From: Dyadobacter sp. SG02
GTDB taxonomy: Bacteria; Bacteroidota; Bacteroidia; Cytophagales; Spirosomataceae
Assembly: GCF_900109045.1 (NCBI RefSeq)
Contig: NZ_FNYL01000002.1
Span: forward strand, 310,001-374,000
Length of the DNA: 64,000 bases
Reading direction: 5' to 3'
Shown: piece by piece, positions 39,902 to 48,366 of the stretch
How positions within the stretch are numbered: the stretch's first letter is position 1
How the letters are laid out: every line of letters begins with the position of its first letter
Translations under genes and position numbers: made by a program
The notes under the pieces: generated by a model
The model's database searches: none
The model's input: the letters and a program-made list of their open reading frames with translations, nothing else
Told to the model about the DNA's origin: nothing

Positions 39902-42250
39902 ATGGCTTCCCATCAACTATATATATTGCCGGAAGATGTTCAGGTACTGCCGGTCAAAGCATTGCCGGAACAGGCGCTCGCCAAATTCGAATACGAAGCG
40001 GACGACTTCATCCTTACGTATACCCATGCACGGAACACGAGCAAAATCGTCGATGCTTCGTCGGCGTCGCTTTTGCAGGAATTTCGCAAACCCAAATCAC
40101 TGCCGGAAGGCGTCCTGACGTATGCATTGCTGAATAACCTGGATGCACAAACGATACTGGAAGGTTCCTACACCTTCCTGACGAGGCTCAGAAGTGAAGG
40201 CTTTCTGGTTTCCTACGATGATACATTCGGTAAAAACAAGCAGTTTTTTAAGCCCGGCGACCGTTTCAAAGACTACGAAATCGTTTCGAAGCTGGAAGGG
40301 GTAGCAGACACGGAGATTTATAAAATCAAAAAGAATAGCGAGCTGTACGCACTTAAATTGCTGAAAACAAACAAGAAAACACCGCAGCTACTTGCCAATT
40401 TTTACAACGAAATCGACATACTGAGTGCGCTTGACGACATCATCAATCCATCTCTGATAGAATACGGCGAATACGAAACAGACCATTATCTGATCATGGA
40501 ATGGGTCGATGGAGATACGTGCTTGCAGGCAGCCGAACAATACCAGAATCTTGGGGACCAATCCAACGTGCTTGCCTTGCTCGATATTTCCTGCCGCATT
40601 CTCAATGCTTACAGGCATTTGCATAACCAGGGAGTCATTCATTCGGATGTGCATCCGGCGAACATCATCCTGTCCGCATCGGGTGAATTGAAGATCATCG
40701 ATTTCGGCCTGTCCCGATTGGTTTCGAAAAGCGGGACCCCCGCGCGTGGCGGACAGGTATTTTTCTTCGAACCGGAGTATGCACAGGCCGTCCTCGACGC
40801 CAAACCGGCGCCGCCTTCGACATTTGCGGGCGAACAATATGCTTTGGGCGCATTGCTTTACCAGATTTTTACCGGCAAGCAATACCTCAGTTTTTCCTAT
40901 GACAAGCAAATACTATTCACACAAATTGCCGAGGAAACCCCGATTCCATTCAGGAACCTCGACATCGTTGTCGACAATCATATCGAAGGAGCGATCTTCA
41001 AGGCGCTTGCCAAGCGAAGCGAAGACCGTTATACCCACATCGAAGATTTCTATTTAGCCATGATGAAAGTGCAGGAAAGTTTCCCGGATCGATTTGCCAA
41101 AGACAAGAAAATGTCGGTGCAAGTCTTCCGGGATTCCATTCTTGCAGACTATGGTTTTACAGGAGGTCTTGCAAAAACCGGACTCCTGCTGGCACCGAAA
41201 AGCTCGGTTAATTTTGGCGCGGCCGGCATTGCCTACATGCTTCTGCGCAAGGCCCTGGTGACTTCAAGCGCCGAAACGCTGGCCCTCGCAGACGTATGGT
41301 GCGACAGGGCAGCGAGTTACATTCACGACCCCGAAAGCGGGTTTTATTCAAAAGATATGGACATCAGCCCGTCTATCGTCGGGCTTTCCTCGATATACCA
41401 CACGCCGAGCGGCGTCGACCTGGTTCAGGCGCTGGTGAGTCAGGCGGCCGGAGATTACGCAAGCTACTACAATGCGGTCCGCAGCTTCTTAATGCACGCT
41501 GCGCAGCCCTGTGAAAATCTGGATCTTACGCTCGGTAAATCGGCCGCGCTGATCGGTAGTTCCCTTATTTTGGAGCAGATGCCTCCGTACGACAAGTTTG
41601 TTAAAAATGACCTGCTTGCATTTGGCAAAGGTGTGACGGAGGAAATCTGGTCGATGGTGGATTCCTATGCTGCTATCAGTCAAAAAAATCCGATCAACTA
41701 CCGCGGAATTGCCCACGGCTGGGCCGGTATTTTATATGCTACTTTAAAATGGTGTAAAGTTTCCGGGCAAAATTTACCGGCACATTTTTTCCAAAGGGTC
41801 GGGCAACTGGTTGATGTGGGTATCGAAGAAAATGGATACGTACGCTGGGAAATTTCCAACACCGAACCGGTGTCATGGACGGGCTGGTGCCACGGGTCGG
41901 CCGGATACACGTTTTTATGGACCTCACTGTTCCGTTTTACAGCCGATGAACATTACCTGGAACTAGCCAAAAAGACGGCGGGGTACTTTCTGAATGCAGC
42001 CCAGGCCGGCATGAATGGCAGCTTGTGTTGTGGCAGATCGGGCGAGTGTTATGCACTTTTAAGTGTTTACAATGCCACGAAAGATGATTTTTACCTGAAT
42101 GAGGCCAAACGGATCGCGAAGCAAATGCTGCCGCACATTTATTCGGGACAAATGAGAAACCACAGCCTGTACAAGGGAAACATCGGCGCGGCGGTTTTGC
42201 TGGAAGAACTTAACCGCCCCGGGTTTGCACGTATGCCGCTGTTTGAATAA
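39902..42250 (+). CDS. Fused Ser/Thr kinase and LanC-like cyclase (lanthionine synthetase)
   Basis: 782 aa. An N-terminal segment (1-115) without clear family is followed by a protein kinase domain (about 120-400): Lys152 in YALKLLK, catalytic Asp249 and Asn254 in VIHSDVHPAN, DFG at 267-269, and FEPEYA. A LanC domain (about 430-782) keeps INYRGIAHGWAG, GWCHGSAG (Cys663) and LCCGRSGE (Cys709, Cys710), so zinc would be held by three Cys as in ProcM-type cyclases instead of the Cys-Cys-His of NisC. Class III and IV synthetases carry kinase and cyclase too but with a lyase domain in front; here the lyase is a separate HopA1-like protein. It should phosphorylate the peptide and close thioether rings. 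Confidence 0.85.
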   Translation: MASHQLYILPEDVQVLPVKALPEQALAKFEYEADDFILTYTHARNTSKIVDASSASLLQEFRKPKSLPEGVLTYALLNNLDAQTILEGSYTFLTRLRSEGFLVSYDDTFGKNKQFFKPGDRFKDYEIVSKLEGVADTEIYKIKKNSELYALKLLKTNKKTPQLLANFYNEIDILSALDDIINPSLIEYGEYETDHYLIMEWVDGDTCLQAAEQYQNLGDQSNVLALLDISCRILNAYRHLHNQGVIHSDVHPANIILSASGELKIIDFGLSRLVSKSGTPARGGQVFFFEPEYAQAVLDAKPAPPSTFAGEQYALGALLYQIFTGKQYLSFSYDKQILFTQIAEETPIPFRNLDIVVDNHIEGAIFKALAKRSEDRYTHIEDFYLAMMKVQESFPDRFAKDKKMSVQVFRDSILADYGFTGGLAKTGLLLAPKSSVNFGAAGIAYMLLRKALVTSSAETLALADVWCDRAASYIHDPESGFYSKDMDISPSIVGLSSIYHTPSGVDLVQALVSQAAGDYASYYNAVRSFLMHAAQPCENLDLTLGKSAALIGSSLILEQMPPYDKFVKNDLLAFGKGVTEEIWSMVDSYAAISQKNPINYRGIAHGWAGILYATLKWCKVSGQNLPAHFFQRVGQLVDVGIEENGYVRWEISNTEPVSWTGWCHGSAGYTFLWTSLFRFTADEHYLELAKKTAGYFLNAAQAGMNGSLCCGRSGECYALLSVYNATKDDFYLNEAKRIAKQMLPHIYSGQMRNHSLYKGNIGAAVLLEELNRPGFARMPLFE

Positions 42251-42438
42251 GGGAAGTGAACTCCGCCGCAACACAAAACATCCGTTGCCGGTAACTGTTA
42301 CTACCTATTAGTTCGCAGCAGGAAGTTGTCAGGGAAATAGTGATAGGATAAAAGATTCGAAATGCGGGAAATTGGAGTGTAGTGAATTTTCGACAAAAAG
42401 TAAAGCAATATTATTACGGTGATTCATAGGCCGGGATT

Positions 42439-42446
42439 TAATTTTG
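42439..42446 (+). promoter_or_regulatory. -7 promoter box of the large T9SS protein gene
   Basis: TAATTTTG fits TAnnTTTG in the 305-base gap 42251-42555, giving a leader of about 100 bases. The gap has no gene. It shows the RiPP-like unit ends before this gene and that the latter has its own promoter. Confidence 0.45.
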
Positions 42447-42483
42447 ACAAGTTATATACATGCACTTTACAATGCTGATAGTT

Positions 42484-42507
42484 GTCCTGCTCCTGATGGG
42501 GCAGGAC
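42484..42507 (+). other. Leader hairpin of the large T9SS protein gene
   Basis: A 10-base stem (GTCCTGCTCC with GGGGCAGGAC, one wobble) and TGAT loop stand about 35 bases after the predicted transcription start. Without a run of T it is not a terminator; an mRNA-stabilising leader hairpin is likely. Confidence 0.4.
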
Positions 42508-42555
42508 GTCTGTACTTGTATGCAAACCACGTAACCTGTCTCCTAATCCATATCC

Positions 42556-45500
42556 ATGAAGCAACTTTTATCATTTTTGACGGCCATTTTGGTCAGTTTT
42601 TCCGCAAATGCAGGCGTAGCCGGTGAGCCGGTGGCCAACGACGACGTTTCAAACAACAATGTGCCGGGAAGCATGGTATTTGTTTTTATCCTTGGCAATG
42701 ATGCGTTTTCGACCGGTCCGATATTTCCACCGTTGGCGAGGGTCGACATCGACGCTTCGCAGTCGGGAAATCAAAATTCCCTGTTTCTGCCCACCGAAGG
42801 CAGTTGGTTCTACGACCTGCTCGGGGGAGGGCTTACTTTCACGCCCGTGCCGGGTTTTACCGGTGATCCGACGCCTCTTACCTATACCCTGACAGAGAAT
42901 TCCACTGGACTGTCGGATCAGGCAACGGTCACCATTCACTATTTGGGCAAGCCGACGGTGACCAGCGACATTGTCAGCGTTGCACCGGGTGCCCCGATAA
43001 CTGTCGCGATCCTGAGTAATGACTTTTTGATCAGCGGCACTACTCCGGCACCGACAGATGTTACTGTGGACATTGATCCTCTTTTTCCCGGGGCTCAACA
43101 GACCCTGCTTGCGCTCGCAGAAGGCTCCTGGAACTACGATGCCATCACGGGGATACTCACTTTTAGCCCATTGCTCGGTTTCACCAATACACCCACTCCC
43201 ATTACCTATACAATCACGGATGCCGCAAACAGGCTATCGGACCCGGGTACCGTGACGATTAATTACGTCAGCAAGCCGACGGCGAATGATGATGTTTCCA
43301 ACAACAATTTAGCGGGAAGCCCTGTATCGGTTCAGATCCTGGACAATGACCTGACGGGAAATGGACTCCCGGTTGTGCCCATAGGGGCGATTGTCGATAT
43401 CGATGCCATCACGCCCGGAGACCAGTCGGTCCTCCTGGCTCTTGGCCAGGGATTCTGGTTTTACAACATTACAGGTACGCTGACATTCACTCCTGACCCT
43501 GGCTTCATCGGCGATCCGACACCGATAACTTACACATTGACGGAAAACCTCACAGGCCAGTCGGATCAGGCGACAGTCACGATCGACTACCTGACCAAGT
43601 CGGTCGCCAACAACGATGTTTCCAGCAATAATACACCAGGAGCGCCCGTATCAATCCCGATCCTGATCAACGACTTGCTGGCTAACGGGTTAATTCCTCT
43701 TCCCGGGATGGTTTCCGTGGATATTGATCCCGTTACACCAGGAGCCCAGGCAGGCCTGCTCGTGCCTGGTCAAGGTATGTGGAGCTACGATGCGGTCACA
43801 GGCGTGCTCGGTTTTGCTCCCGAACCCGGACTTGCCGGTAATCCTACACCGATCAGTTATACATTGGCTGTGGGAACCGACATATCGGACCCGGCAACGG
43901 TGACGGTAACTTATGCAGGCGGGCCGACCGCAACCGATGATGTTTCCAATAATAACACACCGGGAATTCCGGTATCGGTGATGATCCTGGCCAATGACCT
44001 GACGTCTAATGGAGGCCCGTTTTTATCGCTTTCGGCCACGGTTGACCTCGATCCTTCCACACCCTTGCCGGAAATATTCTTTGTTGCTCCCGGGGAAGGT
44101 TTTTGGACATATGAGATGATATTAGGTATGCTCACGTTCAATCCCAATCCCGGCTTTACGCAGGACCCCACACCACTGACCTATAAGGTCACAGACTTGG
44201 CTACGAACCTGTCGGATCAGGCAACGGTGACGATAAGATATGCAAGAGCGCTGACGGCAAACAATGACTTTTCCGCTAACAATGCAGCGGGAAGTCCCGC
44301 AATGATCCTGATCCTCGCCAATGACTTGCTGGCTAGTGGTTCCGTTCCTACTCCAACAGACGTCTCTGTCGATATCAGCCCTTCCGTTCCGGACATCCAA
44401 CAACTACTGGCGGTTCCGGGCCAGGGCACCTGGAGTTACGATGCCCTTACCGGTATACTTACATTCACTCCCGAGGCCGGTTTCACCAGTGCCCCGACAC
44501 CTATCACCTATACATTGACGGACAACGCGAGTCACGTGTCGGCTCCGGCCACGGTGACGGTTACTTTTGTGGTTAAGCCGGTGGCGACCGATGATATTTC
44601 CAATCTGAACCTGCCCGGAAGCCTGGTCGGCATTGCGATTCTGGCTAATGACCAGCTGTCTACCGGCCCGGTTATTCCATTGGCTGCTACGGTCGACCTC
44701 GATTCGTCTATACCGGGTAACCAGTTCATATTGATTGTTCCCGGCCAGGGGACATGGAATTTTGACGGACTTGCTTTCCTGTTCTTCTCTCCCGAGATCG
44801 GCTTTACCGGCGATCCTACGCCTATCACCTATACGCTGACGGAAAACGTGACGGGTGAATCGGATCAGGCCACCATAACCGTGCAGTATCTTGCACCTCC
44901 GTCCGCGAACGCGCAGAACGTGACGATCGATAAGCCTGCGCTTGATTCCACGATACCATTGGACGGTCTGAATGGAAATCCGGTGCCTTTGAGCGGAACC
45001 GATCCTCAGGATGGCAGCCTGGGCGCGGGGCGTACATTTATACTGTCGAATTTCAGCGGGCTCAATGGAAATACATTGCTTTACAATGGCTCGCCCGTTA
45101 TTGCCAGTAGCTTAACGATTTTAACCTACGATCCATCGGCACTGGCAGTGAAATTCACCGGTATCGGCAGTACTTCCGTCAGTTTCGATTACCACGTGGT
45201 AGACACCCAGGGGTTGTCGAGTGCGGACGTTACTTATAAGCTTAACTGGGCGCCTCCTTTGCCGGTTACCCTGATCAGCTTCAATGCAACAACGGAAGGA
45301 AGCCAGGTAATGCTTTCCTGGTCAACATCGGAAGAGAGCAACAGCGATTATTTCGAGGTGCAGCGCAGCGGCGACGGCGTCAACTGGCAGGTACTGGATC
45401 AGATACCGGCGGCCGGCCTCTCATCGACTATTCAGAAATATGCATTCAAAGACGAGCATACCCTGAGGGGCCAGAATTTGTACCGCCTTAAAATGGTCGA

Positions 45501-45789
45501 TGCCGATAAGTCTTATGCGTACAGCCAGATACGTTCCGTGCAGATGAGTGGTGGCGAGAAGATTGTCATGTCGCCCAACCCGGTATCGGACCTGTTGACG
45601 GTCGACCTTCCCGCATGGAAAGACGTAAAGTCATTGATCGTCGTCGATCAGAGCGGCCGGAAAAGAGCCTCGGCCCAACCATCGGCCAAAGCGACGTTCG
45701 ATGTACATCAGTTAGAGCCAGGCATTTATCTGGTGGTAATCAATTATATCAATGGAGCGGCTTATTCGCACCGGATTTTGGTGAAATAG
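42556..45789 (+). CDS. Large T9SS-exported repeat protein (adhesin-like)
   Basis: 1077 aa with a signal peptide (QLLSFLTAILVSFSANAG). Seven Ig/cadherin-like repeats of about 108 residues (about 26-780) each open with A-N/T-D-D-x-S-N-N-N and PGSPVSVxILxND and close with TFxPxxGFTxxPTPITYTLT and SDQATVTI-Y. A fibronectin-like segment (about 900-985, LPVTLISFNATTEGSQVMLSW) and a type A sorting domain (VMSPNPVSDLLTVDL to GIYLVVINYINGAAYSHRILVK) follow. T9SS would release or anchor it at the surface. Acidic Asp/Asn positions suggest calcium binding. An adhesin or matrix role is inferred. Confidence 0.85.
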   Translation: MKQLLSFLTAILVSFSANAGVAGEPVANDDVSNNNVPGSMVFVFILGNDAFSTGPIFPPLARVDIDASQSGNQNSLFLPTEGSWFYDLLGGGLTFTPVPGFTGDPTPLTYTLTENSTGLSDQATVTIHYLGKPTVTSDIVSVAPGAPITVAILSNDFLISGTTPAPTDVTVDIDPLFPGAQQTLLALAEGSWNYDAITGILTFSPLLGFTNTPTPITYTITDAANRLSDPGTVTINYVSKPTANDDVSNNNLAGSPVSVQILDNDLTGNGLPVVPIGAIVDIDAITPGDQSVLLALGQGFWFYNITGTLTFTPDPGFIGDPTPITYTLTENLTGQSDQATVTIDYLTKSVANNDVSSNNTPGAPVSIPILINDLLANGLIPLPGMVSVDIDPVTPGAQAGLLVPGQGMWSYDAVTGVLGFAPEPGLAGNPTPISYTLAVGTDISDPATVTVTYAGGPTATDDVSNNNTPGIPVSVMILANDLTSNGGPFLSLSATVDLDPSTPLPEIFFVAPGEGFWTYEMILGMLTFNPNPGFTQDPTPLTYKVTDLATNLSDQATVTIRYARALTANNDFSANNAAGSPAMILILANDLLASGSVPTPTDVSVDISPSVPDIQQLLAVPGQGTWSYDALTGILTFTPEAGFTSAPTPITYTLTDNASHVSAPATVTVTFVVKPVATDDISNLNLPGSLVGIAILANDQLSTGPVIPLAATVDLDSSIPGNQFILIVPGQGTWNFDGLAFLFFSPEIGFTGDPTPITYTLTENVTGESDQATITVQYLAPPSANAQNVTIDKPALDSTIPLDGLNGNPVPLSGTDPQDGSLGAGRTFILSNFSGLNGNTLLYNGSPVIASSLTILTYDPSALAVKFTGIGSTSVSFDYHVVDTQGLSSADVTYKLNWAPPLPVTLISFNATTEGSQVMLSWSTSEESNSDYFEVQRSGDGVNWQVLDQIPAAGLSSTIQKYAFKDEHTLRGQNLYRLKMVDADKSYAYSQIRSVQMSGGEKIVMSPNPVSDLLTVDLPAWKDVKSLIVVDQSGRKRASAQPSAKATFDVHQLEPGIYLVVINYINGAAYSHRILVK
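42631..44895 (+). repeat. Seven tandem coding repeats of about 324 bases
   Basis: The repeats step by about 108 residues. Copies 3-5 are closest to one another; copy 2 has lost most of its opening motif (VTSDIVSVAPG). The periodic DNA can be misassembled or recombine, so copy number is worth confirming. Confidence 0.85.
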
Positions 45790-45814
45790 CATTTTAAGTC
45801 GTTTTTATTGCTTG

Positions 45815-45850
45815 AAGGTCGTCTTGTTAAACTAACAGGGCGACCTTTTT
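45815..45850 (+). terminator. Rho-independent terminator after the T9SS protein gene
   Basis: AAGGTCGTCTTGTTA pairs with TAACAGGGCGACCTT (15 bases, wobble pairs inside) around a 3-base loop, followed by TTTTTTTG. Confidence 0.88.
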
Positions 45851-45948
45851 TTGTTCTGTCCAACATCCTTTCAACGGGGTTTACCGCTCCATTGTAGCGT
45901 TTCTTTACGCGGGTACGTCATGTGTTTGAAATCAAATCCATTCAAACC

Positions 45949-46428
45949 ATGAAAAATATCAGACTGCTTGGAAAAGGAATGCTTATGCTGTTGTTGCTCG
46001 CATTCGGCGCATGTGATCATAACAACCAGAATGTTAAGCCCGATCCTGGAAGTGAATTAAACGGAGATTACGATCGGATCATGAAAAGCCGGGCGGATTC
46101 TCAGGGCGTACCTTTCGAAATATCGAACATTGTGCTCACCGGGAACACGCTGGCCATCGACGTGAAGGGCGGGTGTTCGGCGGAAGATTTCAAAACAATC
46201 TGGAACGGGATCGTGCTGCTGTCCTATCCGCAGCAGATCAATGTGGTCGTAGCCAATGAGAGCAACAACGACGCCTGCAATCCCAAAGGCTCCTATACTT
46301 TGCAGGTTGACCTTAAAAAGCTGATAGGCGATTCATTTAATCCAACCGACTTTGCAGTGACCGTGTCCAATGGATCGAAGGTGGCCGACAAGGTCGTCGA
46401 TGAGAACGGGAACGTGTCGAATCTGTAA
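45949..46428 (+). CDS. Hypothetical lipoprotein
   Basis: 159 aa from the ATG at 45949 (the frame starts at 45922 but the lipoprotein signal begins here: LGKGMLMLLLLAFGAC, Cys at about 22). The mature part has a short acidic linker and one beta-rich domain (PFEISNIVLTGNTLAIDVKGGCSAEDFKTIWNGIVLLSYPQQINVVVANESNNDACN), with two Cys that could pair. I have seen this shape among Cytophagales lipoproteins but can name no function. Its own unit: a terminator precedes and one follows. Confidence 0.72.
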   Translation: MKNIRLLGKGMLMLLLLAFGACDHNNQNVKPDPGSELNGDYDRIMKSRADSQGVPFEISNIVLTGNTLAIDVKGGCSAEDFKTIWNGIVLLSYPQQINVVVANESNNDACNPKGSYTLQVDLKKLIGDSFNPTDFAVTVSNGSKVADKVVDENGNVSNL

Positions 46429-46443
46429 AAAACAAGGTAATCG

Positions 46444-46480
46444 CGCCGGCTTGTCTATGTGGGCAGCCGGCGATTAAATT
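46444..46480 (+). terminator. Hairpin terminator after the small lipoprotein gene
   Basis: CGCCGGCT pairs with AGCCGGCG (8 bases, 13-base loop) followed by a moderate A/T run (ATTAAATTTTCT). Weaker than the others in the window. Confidence 0.5.
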
Positions 46481-46490
46481 TTCTCCTGCT

Positions 46491-47063
46491 TTGAATACCC
46501 TTGTTTCGCAACATTTTCTGGAATCGGAATGGATCGAAGGCTGTCGACGAGGCGATGCGCGTTGCCAGGAGAAGGTATTCAGGCATTTTTATGGATTTGT
46601 GATGGGTATTTGCCTGAGGTATGCCAGTTCTGACCACCAGGCCCAGGAGATTTTGAACGACAGTTTTCTGAAAGTATTCGAAAACATGCTGATCACACGG
46701 GAAATCCATGTTTTCAGGGCCTGGTTGAGGAGAATCGTCGTGAATACGGCACTCGACCATTACCGTAAAGAGCGTCGGCGGCTGGAAAAAATCGCTACCG
46801 ATGTTGCCGAAGAAGACCTGACGATCGCCGGGGATGTGATCGACCAGCTTTCCGCGGAGGAGATTATCCGATTGTTGCAGGAACTTCCCGAAAGCCAGAG
46901 GCTGGTATTCAATCTGTACGAAATCGAAGGATATAGCCATCAGGAGATAGGAGAGATGCTCGGGTTCCCGGCCGCGACCAGCCGGACTTATCTGACGCGG
47001 GGCAAGCAACGGTTAAAGTCGCTGATGCTACAACGAAAATTTGGAAGCCATTATGGGGAATGA
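46491..47063 (+). CDS. ECF-type RNA polymerase sigma factor
   Basis: 190 aa with a TTG start (no ATG lies before region 2). Region 2: ARCQEKVFRHFYGFVMGICLRYASSDHQAQEILNDSFLKVFENM; region 4: LPESQRLVFNLYEIEGYSHQEIGEMLGFPAATSRTYLTRGKQRLKSL. The arrangement and the overlapping gene behind it fit the Bacteroidota group in which the partner is a membrane protein with an outer-membrane-like domain in place of FecR. Target genes cannot be named. Confidence 0.88.
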   Translation: MNTLVSQHFLESEWIEGCRRGDARCQEKVFRHFYGFVMGICLRYASSDHQAQEILNDSFLKVFENMLITREIHVFRAWLRRIVVNTALDHYRKERRRLEKIATDVAEEDLTIAGDVIDQLSAEEIIRLLQELPESQRLVFNLYEIEGYSHQEIGEMLGFPAATSRTYLTRGKQRLKSLMLQRKFGSHYGE

Positions 47064-48273
47064 CGAAGGGGTTCGGAAAGTAAGGGACAAGCTGGCAGGG
47101 TTCGAAAGCGGGCTTCGGGAGGACTCGTGGCATCTTTTTGAAAAACACCGGCTCAAAAAGGAAAGAGACCGTAAACTGGCGGGCGCCCTGCGCGTCGGCG
47201 TGCTGGTAATGTTCATTCTGGGTGTTTTGATCGGCACATGGGTCTTTCTGGAATCCGGGAGGAGGGGGCCAAGGGGAAGGCAAAAGCACGTCGCCGGGCC
47301 TGTCATTATTCCAGCAGAAAACGCCGGCAGCGTTCCGTCCGCCGGAGTGGGTATTTCAAGAAAAATAAATAAGAAGGCTGTCGTCATAAACAGCGCTTCA
47401 ACATCCGGAAAATCAAATACCAAACTGCCAAATTCTCCACCTGCAATTTCCAGGTTAATGCTGTCGCAGGCATTGCATTACGATGCTGTCATCGCGTTTA
47501 CTGCGCCTGAACCCGCCTTGCATGAAATGTCGAAGGTTCTGTTAAACAGAGGGCCTTCGCTCTATGAAGTGAACTTACCGCTGCCGTCCGTTCGAAGAAG
47601 TGAAACGCTTATGGCCGGGGATAGCAATCGGACCGGTAGTCGCTTTCAACTCAGTGTCGGGCCGGCAGTGCGGGCCAACTATGCCGGACCTTCCGAAAGC
47701 AGACTTACTTTGGGACCCGCTGTGTCCGGTACATTTCCCATTACGCCCAAATTCGCACTGCGGGGCGGTCTCGCCCTCATGCGCGAGCACGTGTACGTGA
47801 GCAATGCAACCCCGGAGTTCTCCAAAAATGCGGTCAGGTGGCTCAGCCGGGGAGATTACCGCTGGTGGGACCTTGAAATTCCGATCGATGTTCAGATATC
47901 TCTCCGTACCAGGCCGGGATACAGCCTGTCCGGCCTTTTCGGTGTATCGTCGTCCGTGTATTGGGGCGAGCACTACAAAGAATTGTATCAGAAGGACAAA
48001 ATAGTTACGACTACGCTGGCGCTGTACAACGGGGAAGTCAGGGAGGTTCAGGGACTGGCATCCCAACGGGAAGAGCCGTCGAGAGGCAGGAGTACCGGGG
48101 CCGTTTTTGCACCGGCGACCTATGTTAGCGCCTCACTTCTGCTGGAAAAAAAGTTAAATGCACGGAATTCGTTGCTCATCGAGCCGCAGCTTCGTTACCC
48201 CATTGGCGGTGTAACGAGCCGTAACCTGAAATTTACATCCATCGGTCTTCAAATCAGAATATTGTATCCATAG
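47053..48273 (+). CDS. Single-pass membrane protein with beta-barrel-like periplasmic part (sigma partner)
   Basis: 406 aa from the ATG at 47053, overlapping the sigma stop by 11 bases; a TTG at 47041 would add four residues. The N-terminal 50 residues are charged and cytoplasmic (KVRDKLAGFESGLREDSWHLFEKHRLKKERDRK), one helix follows at about 53-70 (VGVLVMFILGVLIGTWVFL), then a Pro/Ser linker and, from about 195, alternating aromatic strands like an outer-membrane barrel (FQLSVGPAVRANYAG, FALRGGLALMREHVYVSN, NLKFTSIGLQIRILYP). The cytoplasmic end could hold the sigma factor. A role as its anti-sigma or sensor is inferred from gene order. Confidence 0.72.
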   Translation: MGNDEGVRKVRDKLAGFESGLREDSWHLFEKHRLKKERDRKLAGALRVGVLVMFILGVLIGTWVFLESGRRGPRGRQKHVAGPVIIPAENAGSVPSAGVGISRKINKKAVVINSASTSGKSNTKLPNSPPAISRLMLSQALHYDAVIAFTAPEPALHEMSKVLLNRGPSLYEVNLPLPSVRRSETLMAGDSNRTGSRFQLSVGPAVRANYAGPSESRLTLGPAVSGTFPITPKFALRGGLALMREHVYVSNATPEFSKNAVRWLSRGDYRWWDLEIPIDVQISLRTRPGYSLSGLFGVSSSVYWGEHYKELYQKDKIVTTTLALYNGEVREVQGLASQREEPSRGRSTGAVFAPATYVSASLLLEKKLNARNSLLIEPQLRYPIGGVTSRNLKFTSIGLQIRILYP

Positions 48274-48366
48274 GGAAATTTAGGTACTCATCAGTTTCTA
48301 AGTACGGCCATACAAAGTCGGCGGCGAATGTGTATTTATATTTGTCACTGACCATAACCTGAGCCC

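Noticed and set aside
42556..45789. The T9SS repeat protein as substrate or part of the RiPP-like pathway
   Set aside because: It has its own promoter box and leader hairpin, a 305-base gap before it, and few Cys; nothing ties it to lanthionine chemistry.
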